NCBI GenBank assembly: GCA_910578765.1 | Contig: CAJTRW010000016.1 | Coordinates: 35,850 to 46,305, forward strand | Length of the DNA stretch: 10,456 nt | Direction: 5' to 3' | DNA from: an uncultured Christensenella sp. | Lineage (GTDB): Bacteria; Bacillota; Clostridia; Christensenellales; Borkfalkiaceae | In this document: positions 6,139 to 10,456 of the stretch, piece after piece | Layout of the letters: each line of letters begins with the position of its first letter | Numbering within the stretch: the first letter of the stretch is position 1 | The notes under the pieces: generated by a model | What the model was told of the DNA's origin: nothing | Database searches by the model: none | The model's input: the letters and a program-made list of their open reading frames with translations, nothing else | Program-made: the position numbers and the translations under genes

Positions 6139-6146
6139 CGAGTAAG

Positions 6147-6335
6147 TTAATCTTTCTTAGCGTCCTTGGAAACCACCTCGACCTTGTCGTAGTAGCCGCA
6201 ATTTGCGCAAACCCTGTGAGCCTGCATCATCGAATGACAATGAGGACATTCAACAAGCGTAGGCGCCGTCGCCTTGTAATTGGCGAACCTGCTGTTCGTT
6301 CTCTGCTTTGACTGTTTTCCCTTGGGTACTGCCAT
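6147..6335 (-). CDS. rpmF: 50S ribosomal protein L32
   Basis: A 62-residue protein with the L32 start MAVPKGKQSKQR, a basic N-terminal part and a zinc ribbon formed by CPHC (Cys30, Cys33) and CANC (Cys43, Cys46). This is the zinc-binding (C+) form; many bacteria also carry a cysteine-free copy used when zinc is scarce. GAGGAG lies upstream, with AGGAG (6346-6342) 6 nt before the ATG. It follows the DUF177 gene by 19 nt, the usual pairing. In many bacteria plsX comes next; here a terminator and asnS follow instead. Confidence 0.97.
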   Translation of the reverse strand: MAVPKGKQSKQRTNSRFANYKATAPTLVECPHCHSMMQAHRVCANCGYYDKVEVVSKDAKKD

Positions 6336-6354
6336 AATTATCTCCTCTTTTAAC

Positions 6355-6759
6355 TTATTGGTTTACATCAATACCCGTACAGTCGTCTCTGCATAAAATG
6401 ACATCCGGCTGACTGAAAAGTATTGCATCGTCCACGGCGGTTTTCAAATTAACTGTTATTCCGTCGTAATAGTAATTGTCGGGGTCTTTCTCCCGTACGA
6501 AAAGAACTTCGAAGTCTTTGTTTATTTCCTTGCGGGCGGCGTTCAGACAATACGAACACTGACCCTCCAAAACGTATGAAACAGTAAAATTCACACCCAC
6601 ACTGTCATCGGCATAAATTTCATAATCGCCGTCGACGCGCACCGTACCCTTTATGTTACATAAAGGAATAAGGCAAGCGTCCTTTTCGGGTTCATAACCG
6701 AAGGAAAAATTTCCGCTGTATTTCTTTTGAGCGTTTAACTTTTTGACTTCTATCTTCAT
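6355..6759 (-). CDS. yceD: DUF177 / YceD family protein
   Basis: A 134-residue protein of the YceD/DUF177 family, which is almost always encoded next to rpmF and is linked to large-subunit rRNA or ribosome maturation; the biochemical role is poorly defined in bacteria. Visible: the N-terminal beta-rich part, then CSYC (Cys68, Cys71) within the typical EGQCSYCL block, and CRDDC (Cys123, Cys127) near the end. Relatives usually continue with a further CPxCG after this point; here the protein stops at TGIDVNQ, so the last metal-binding half is missing. The ATG at 6759 has no ribosome binding site: the predicted leader is only about 14 nt. Family membership is clear from context and motifs. Confidence 0.88.
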   Translation of the reverse strand: MKIEVKKLNAQKKYSGNFSFGYEPEKDACLIPLCNIKGTVRVDGDYEIYADDSVGVNFTVSYVLEGQCSYCLNAARKEINKDFEVLFVREKDPDNYYYDGITVNLKTAVDDAILFSQPDVILCRDDCTGIDVNQ

Positions 6760-6779
6760 ATTCGAAAGTTGACTATAAA

Positions 6780-6808
6780 ATTATATTATAGCCTATCGGC
6801 TTTGTCAA
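6780..6808 (-). promoter_or_regulatory. Consensus promoter of the DUF177-rpmF unit
   Basis: Minus strand: a perfect TTGACA (6808-6803), 17-nt spacer, a perfect TATAAT (6785-6780). Transcription should start near 6773, only about 14 nt before the ATG. A 7-bp inverted repeat, AGTTGAC (6767-6773) and GTCAACT (6804-6810), brackets the promoter from the -35 to the start point and could be an operator or a chance match. The AT-rich space between the ackA stop and this promoter holds no convincing terminator, so some read-through from ackA is possible. Confidence 0.75.
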
Positions 6809-6837
6809 CTCATTTTAACGCGGCACGCGATAAATTT

Positions 6838-8034
6838 TTATAAAAACGCGGCGGTTTCTCTTGCAATTACAAGTTCTTCGTTGGTGGGGATTATAAGCAC
6901 CTTAACTTTGCTTCCCTTTGCGGAAATATCGCGGATACTTCCGTCGTTTTTGGCGTCGTTCGCCTTCAAATCGATTTTAACCCCGAGGAATTCAAGCCCT
7001 TCGCACACGTCCGCACGGACCGTAGGCGTATTTTCGCCTATGCCTGCCGTAAACACAATACAGTCAAGTCCGCCCATTGCCGCCGCGTACGCACCGACGA
7101 ATTTTTTCGTCTGATACGCGAACATATCCAAAGCGAGTTTACATCTTTCGTTGCCCTGTTCCTCTCCCGCAATCAGATCCCTGAAATCGCTGGAAACGCC
7201 GGAAATGCCCGCAACTCCGCATTTTTTATTGAGATACGTTACAGTATCCGCATGGGACATACCCTTCTTTCTTGCAAGAAACTCTACGGCGGACGCGTCT
7301 ATATCTCCCGAGCGCGTACCCATAAGCACGCCCGCAAGCGGAGTAAAGCCCATAGACGTGTCTACGCATTTACCGCCGTCGACTGCGGAAATAGACGAAC
7401 CGTTTCCGAGATGGCACGTAACTATTTTCAACTGTTCGGGGTTTTTACCGAGATATTTTGCCGCTTCCGAAGAAACGAATTTATGACTGGTTCCGTGTGC
7501 GCCGTATTTCCTCACGCCGTATTTTTTATAATCTTCGTAATCTATGCCGAAAAGGTACGCTTTCTCGGGCATGGTAGCATGGAAAGACGAGTCAAACACC
7601 AGCGCCATAGGAGTGTCGGGCATAACTTCCATGCACGCCCTTAAACCTGTGGCCGCCGCGGGATTGTGCAGGGGCGCAAGCTCGAAAGTTTTTTCTTCGA
7701 GCGTCTTTAACACCTCAGGCGTTACAAGCGTTGTCTTTTTGAAATATTCGCCGCTTGCCACTATCCTGTGTCCTACCGCTCCTATTTCTTCCATAGAATT
7801 TATTACGCCTATTTCTCCGTCTTTAAGTGCGCTGAGGACAAGCTCTATAGCAACCTTATGATTGGGCATGTCCTTTTCATAAACCTTCTCATGCCCGTTC
7901 CCTTTTGCTTTGAGAACCGAGCCTGCGATGCCTATTCTTTCACATCCGCCTTTGGCAAGAACTTTTTCGGTTTCCATATCTATAAGCTGATATTTGAGCG
8001 AAGAACTGCCGGCGTTTACAACTAATATTTTCAT
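6838..8034 (-). CDS. ackA: Acetate kinase
   Basis: A 398-residue enzyme that interconverts acetyl phosphate + ADP and acetate + ATP in the cytoplasm, the ATP-yielding last step of acetate fermentation. It carries both family signatures: VVNAGSSSLKY at the start and MGFTPLAGVLMGTRSGDID in the middle. Residues known to matter in the well-studied archaeal enzyme are at matching positions: Asn7, Arg90, His123, Asp148, His180, Arg241 and the Glu of the C-terminal TNEE. The AGIGENT nucleotide-binding loop is also present. Length is normal (about 400). AGGGTG (8047-8042) lies 7 nt before the ATG. It follows pta by 26 nt on the same strand and is presumably expressed from the pta promoter. Confidence 0.98.
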   Translation of the reverse strand: MKILVVNAGSSSLKYQLIDMETEKVLAKGGCERIGIAGSVLKAKGNGHEKVYEKDMPNHKVAIELVLSALKDGEIGVINSMEEIGAVGHRIVASGEYFKKTTLVTPEVLKTLEEKTFELAPLHNPAAATGLRACMEVMPDTPMALVFDSSFHATMPEKAYLFGIDYEDYKKYGVRKYGAHGTSHKFVSSEAAKYLGKNPEQLKIVTCHLGNGSSISAVDGGKCVDTSMGFTPLAGVLMGTRSGDIDASAVEFLARKKGMSHADTVTYLNKKCGVAGISGVSSDFRDLIAGEEQGNERCKLALDMFAYQTKKFVGAYAAAMGGLDCIVFTAGIGENTPTVRADVCEGLEFLGVKIDLKANDAKNDGSIRDISAKGSKVKVLIIPTNEELVIARETAAFL

Positions 8035-8060
8035 TTATCTACACCCTGTTTAATTTATTT

Positions 8061-9128
8061 TTATTCTGCCTGCAACGCCGTTACAGCCACGGTCGCCACA
8101 ATATCGTCTACACTGCAGCCGCGGGATAAATCGTTAAGCGGTTTTGCAAAGCCCTGACAAACGGGACCTATAGCCATATATCCGCCGAAGCGTTGCGCTA
8201 TTTTATAACCTATATTACCCGCATTGATGTTGGGGAATACAAACACGTTTGCATGACCCGCAACAGACGAGCCGGGCGCTTTAAGCTGACCGACTTCGGG
8301 CGCAACAGCCGCGTCGAACTGGAATTCGCCGTCAAGCGCAAGCGTAGGCGCGGCGGCTTTCGCAAGCTCGGTCGCTTTCTGTACTTTGGGAACGGTTTGC
8401 GTAAATTTATCGTCGTTTCCGCTTCCTTTGGTTGAAAATGACAACATTGCCACTCTGGGCTCTATGCCCGCTATGGCCTTAGCCGTCGCCGCCGAAGTAA
8501 TAGCAATATCCGCAAGTTGTTCAGCCGTGGGTTCGATATTTATGGCGCAATCTGCAAATACAGCCACACCGTCGGGATTATAGGGATTGTTTTTGTCGGG
8601 GGCTATCATGATAAAACAGCTTGAAACCGTCTTAATGCCGGGAGCGGTCTTGACGACCTGCAAACCGGGACGGAGAGTGTTTGCCGTCGAGTGGCATGCG
8701 CCGGAAACATATCCGTCAACGTCGCCCGCCTTCAACATGAGCGCACCGAACATTGTTCTGTCTTTTGCCTGCTCTGCCGCCTGCTCTTTTGTCATGCCCT
8801 TAGCCTTTCTCGCTTCGTACAGAATATTTGCATATTCTTCAGTTTTATCGGACGTAAGGGGGTCTACAAGCGTAATGCCCGTCAAATCCACGTCGGGAGC
8901 GACTTTTTTACATTCCGCTTCGTTACCGATAAGGACTATTTTTGCAATACCCTCCGCGGTAATTTTCGCCGCCGCTTCAACAACGCGCTTATCCTCGCCT
9001 TCGCATAAGACAATCGTCTTACGGCGGGTTGCCGCCTTTTCCTTAATTTCCCTTAACAGAGTGGGCGTTCCCGTCAACGCGTCGCTAAGTTCGGCGCCGG
9101 CTTTCTTGATTTTATCAAGCAGTGACAT
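8061..9128 (-). CDS. pta: Phosphate acetyltransferase
   Basis: A 355-residue enzyme that converts acetyl-CoA + phosphate to acetyl phosphate + CoA; with AckA it forms the acetate/ATP branch of central metabolism. It is the short single-domain form typical of Bacillota, lacking the N-terminal DRTGG regulatory region of enterobacterial Pta. Visible are VLCEGEDKRVVEAA near the N-terminus, a LALDGEFQFDAA block, KAPGSSVAGHANVFVFPNI, NAGNIGYKIAQRFGG and IGPVCQGFAKPLNDLSRGC. The ATG at 9128 is chosen because AAGGAG lies 7 nt upstream (9141-9136). A TTG-started version reaching to 9185 would run through that site and the -10-like DNA and is rejected. It leads the pta-ackA operon and is divergent from tmcAL. 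Confidence 0.97.
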   Translation of the reverse strand: MSLLDKIKKAGAELSDALTGTPTLLREIKEKAATRRKTIVLCEGEDKRVVEAAAKITAEGIAKIVLIGNEAECKKVAPDVDLTGITLVDPLTSDKTEEYANILYEARKAKGMTKEQAAEQAKDRTMFGALMLKAGDVDGYVSGACHSTANTLRPGLQVVKTAPGIKTVSSCFIMIAPDKNNPYNPDGVAVFADCAINIEPTAEQLADIAITSAATAKAIAGIEPRVAMLSFSTKGSGNDDKFTQTVPKVQKATELAKAAAPTLALDGEFQFDAAVAPEVGQLKAPGSSVAGHANVFVFPNINAGNIGYKIAQRFGGYMAIGPVCQGFAKPLNDLSRGCSVDDIVATVAVTALQAE

Positions 9129-9149
9129 ATCATTTCTCCTTAAAAAGCT

Positions 9150-9178
9150 TTGATTTATCCGAAATTTTATTATATAAT
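9150..9178 (+). promoter_or_regulatory. tmcAL promoter
   Basis: Plus strand: TTGATT (9150-9155), 17-nt spacer, TATAAT (9173-9178). The start would be near 9185, with a leader of about 57 nt. It lies inside the transcribed leader of pta and faces the pta promoter. The -35 is only a partial match (4 of 6). Confidence 0.5.
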
Positions 9179-9217
9179 GGAACAAACGGATAATTTTTCC
9201 AAAACATTATATAATAA
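9167..9217. repeat. 13-bp inverted repeat carrying both divergent -10 boxes
   Basis: TTATTATATAATG (9167-9179) and CATTATATAATAA (9205-9217) are exact reverse complements separated by 25 nt. Each contains the 10-bp palindrome ATTATATAAT, so each reads as a TATAAT box on both strands. One copy serves as the tmcAL -10, the other as the pta -10. It may be an operator or simply a symmetric promoter pair. Confidence 0.55.
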
Positions 9218-9234
9218 TTTTTCGGGATTGTAAA
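9206..9234 (-). promoter_or_regulatory. pta-ackA promoter
   Basis: Minus strand: TTTACA (9234-9229), 17-nt spacer, a perfect TATAAT (9211-9206). The start would be near 9199, with a leader of about 71 nt carrying AAGGAG before the ATG at 9128. The predicted pta and tmcAL transcripts would overlap by about 15 nt at their 5' ends. Confidence 0.65.
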
Positions 9235-9241
9235 GTTTAAA

Positions 9242-10393
9242 ATGAAAATTTGTGCTATAATTTGCGAATTTAATCCATTTCATAACGGACATAAATATCT
9301 TATAGAACGCGCCAAGGAGCTTTCGGGCTGCGACGCGGTTTTATGCATCATGAGCGGAAACTTTACGCAACGCGGAGACATTTGCATTCTCGACAAATAT
9401 ACTCGCGCAAAACACGCCGTACTCGGCGGGGCGGACGGCGTAATACAGCTGCCTGCGGAATTCGCCGTGGCGCCCGCCGAAATTTTTGCCAGGGGCGCCG
9501 TTAAAATTCTTTCCGCCATTCCCGAAGTCACTACCCTTGCATTCGGTTGCGAATGCGGTAAAGCCGTGGATTTTATAGAGTCGGCAATAATACTCAGCCG
9601 CGAAAGCGAAGAATTCAAAAGCGAGTTGGAGAAAAACCTTTCTACGGGCAAAAGCTTTATTAAAAGCTATGCGGAAGCGTTCAAGCACGAAGGCGGCAAT
9701 AAAGAAATTATATCCAATCCCAACAATATACTCGGATTGGAATATACGAAAGCGGTTTTGAAAATCAATCCCGACATTGCCGTTTTGCCGGTGCCGCGCG
9801 TAGGCGCAGGGCACAAAAGTACGGAGCTGAGGGAAAATTATTCTTCGGCAAGCGCAATCAGGCAAAATATGCAGTCTCCCCTTGTTTTGCGCAATCTGCC
9901 CGACTACGTTTTCGACGACCTTAAATTCCCTGCGGACGTAAGCGCTTTTTCAAGCGTTGTAAGACAGTGCCTGTTTTTTGCGGACAAGGAAAACCTTGTA
10001 CGGATATACGGTTGCGCGGAAGGGCTGGAAAACAGACTTAAAAACCTTGCCGCAGAGCCTTTGAACGATGTCATAGAAAAATGCACTTCCAAGAGATATT
10101 CGTCCGCGCGCATAAAAAGGCTTGTCTGCGCCAATATGTTAAAGCTTTATAAGGACGACTGCGAAAAATTCATCGACGTCGACCTTTATCTCAAAATTCT
10201 TGCGGTAAGCAACAAATCTGCCGATTACATGTTGCCCGCTTTGGCGAAGTCGAGTTATACAATGATTTCTAATTCCAACGGAAGCACGTTGAACGGTGAC
10301 GCGCGCGCCTGCTTCGAGAAAGATAAATTCGAGCACGCGGTATATAACTTTATTACAGGCGGAAATATCAAAGACAGCATGATTGTGATATAA
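9242..10393 (+). CDS. tmcAL: tRNA(Met) cytidine acetate ligase (TmcAL / YlbM)
   Basis: A 383-residue nucleotidyltransferase-like enzyme. In B. subtilis, TmcAL activates acetate with ATP to acetyl-AMP and transfers the acetyl group to N4 of the wobble cytidine (C34) of elongator tRNA-Met, which keeps decoding accurate. The N-terminal CEFNPFHNGHKYLIERAKE holds the HxGH nucleotide-binding motif (His14, His17), followed by MSGNFTQRGD and ADGVIQLPAEFAVAPAEIFA, all typical. Next come GLEYTKAVLK and the ASAIRQNM segment (the usual SATxIR region). It is about 30 residues shorter than B. subtilis YlbM (415), mostly near the C-terminus. The ATG at 9242 has no good ribosome binding site, only TAAAG-like bases. 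It is divergent from pta-ackA, whose product acetate is its substrate. Confidence 0.93.
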   Translation: MKICAIICEFNPFHNGHKYLIERAKELSGCDAVLCIMSGNFTQRGDICILDKYTRAKHAVLGGADGVIQLPAEFAVAPAEIFARGAVKILSAIPEVTTLAFGCECGKAVDFIESAIILSRESEEFKSELEKNLSTGKSFIKSYAEAFKHEGGNKEIISNPNNILGLEYTKAVLKINPDIAVLPVPRVGAGHKSTELRENYSSASAIRQNMQSPLVLRNLPDYVFDDLKFPADVSAFSSVVRQCLFFADKENLVRIYGCAEGLENRLKNLAAEPLNDVIEKCTSKRYSSARIKRLVCANMLKLYKDDCEKFIDVDLYLKILAVSNKSADYMLPALAKSSYTMISNSNGSTLNGDARACFEKDKFEHAVYNFITGGNIKDSMIVI

Positions 10394-10407
10394 ACAATAA
10401 TAAAACA

Positions 10408-10431
10408 AAACCACTAGTAAACTAGTGGTTT
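10408..10431 (-). terminator. Hairpin at the right edge, probable terminator
   Basis: A perfect 10-bp stem, AAACCACTAG (10408-10417) with CTAGTGGTTT (10422-10431), and a TAAA loop. On the minus strand it is followed by TGTTTTATTATTG, a fair U tract, so it suits a leftward transcript entering from beyond the right edge. On the plus strand only three T follow, so it would end tmcAL poorly. A smaller CCCT-AGA-AGGG hairpin lies at 10439-10449. Confidence 0.55.
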
Positions 10432-10456
10432 GCACAGACCCTAGAAGGGATTAACA

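Noticed and set aside
6083..6146. T-box riboswitch ahead of asnS
   Set aside because: The gap is too short, and no T-box consensus or antiterminator pairing was seen; the only structure is the rpmF terminator.
8587..9153. 188-codon open frame on the plus strand opposite pta
   Set aside because: It is antisense to the conserved pta coding region, has no recognisable domain or RBS, and is explained by low stop-codon frequency opposite a coding frame.
9129..9185. N-terminal extension of Pta starting from TTG at 9185
   Set aside because: It would translate through the AAGGAG site and a promoter-like AT-rich region; family members start at MSLLDKI-like residues, and the ATG at 9128 has a well-spaced RBS.
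9206..9215. TATAAT on the plus strand at 9210-9215 as a second tmcAL promoter
   Set aside because: No acceptable -35 lies 16-18 nt upstream (CGGATA at 17 nt); the box is a by-product of the palindromic pta -10.
9341..9865. 174-codon open frame on the minus strand opposite tmcAL
   Set aside because: Shadow of the conserved tmcAL frame, with biased composition and no recognisable motif.

Overview
The window looks like chromosomal DNA of a low-to-moderate GC member of the Bacillota, most likely class Clostridia. The signs are strong AGGAG-type ribosome binding sites, near-consensus sigma-A promoters, and the order tmcAL (ylbM) / pta-ackA / DUF177 (yceD)-rpmF, which is a familiar clostridial layout. 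No rRNA, tRNA, CRISPR array or complete mobile element was seen. The assignment is by pattern recognition only; no database search was run.

Left part (1-3593): the start of a leftward gene for an exported protein, cut by the window edge, then a metal-resistance module. An ArsR-type repressor gene lies downstream of a copper-type P1B ATPase gene, both leftward, and a rightward HxlR-type regulator gene is divergent from the ATPase. The ATPase is unusual in two ways. Its phosphorylation motif reads DKTAT instead of DKTGT. Its last 71 residues are a complete CopZ-like metallochaperone, joined through an A7 tract, with its own ribosome binding site and ATG. Losing one A would restore two tandem TAA stops just before that site. 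The hxlR and ATPase promoters face each other and share one -10 region.

Middle part (3594-6146): a 19-bp perfect hairpin separates convergent hxlR and a type I L-asparaginase gene. The asparaginase gene directly follows asnS (asparaginyl-tRNA synthetase) with a 14-nt gap, so an enzyme that destroys asparagine is probably co-expressed with the enzyme that charges it to tRNA.

Right part (6147-10456): DUF177 and rpmF (ribosomal protein L32) form a two-gene leftward unit behind a consensus promoter. pta and ackA form a second leftward unit that interconverts acetyl-CoA, acetyl phosphate and acetate and makes ATP. Divergent tmcAL uses acetate and ATP to acetylate the wobble cytidine of elongator tRNA-Met. 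The pta and tmcAL promoters overlap face to face within a 13-bp inverted repeat. A hairpin at the right edge is probably a terminator for a leftward gene outside the window, or part of a mobile-element end.

None of the individual gene families is new. The points most worth checking are the CopA-CopZ junction, the DKTAT substitution, the two face-to-face promoter regions and the asnS-asparaginase pairing.
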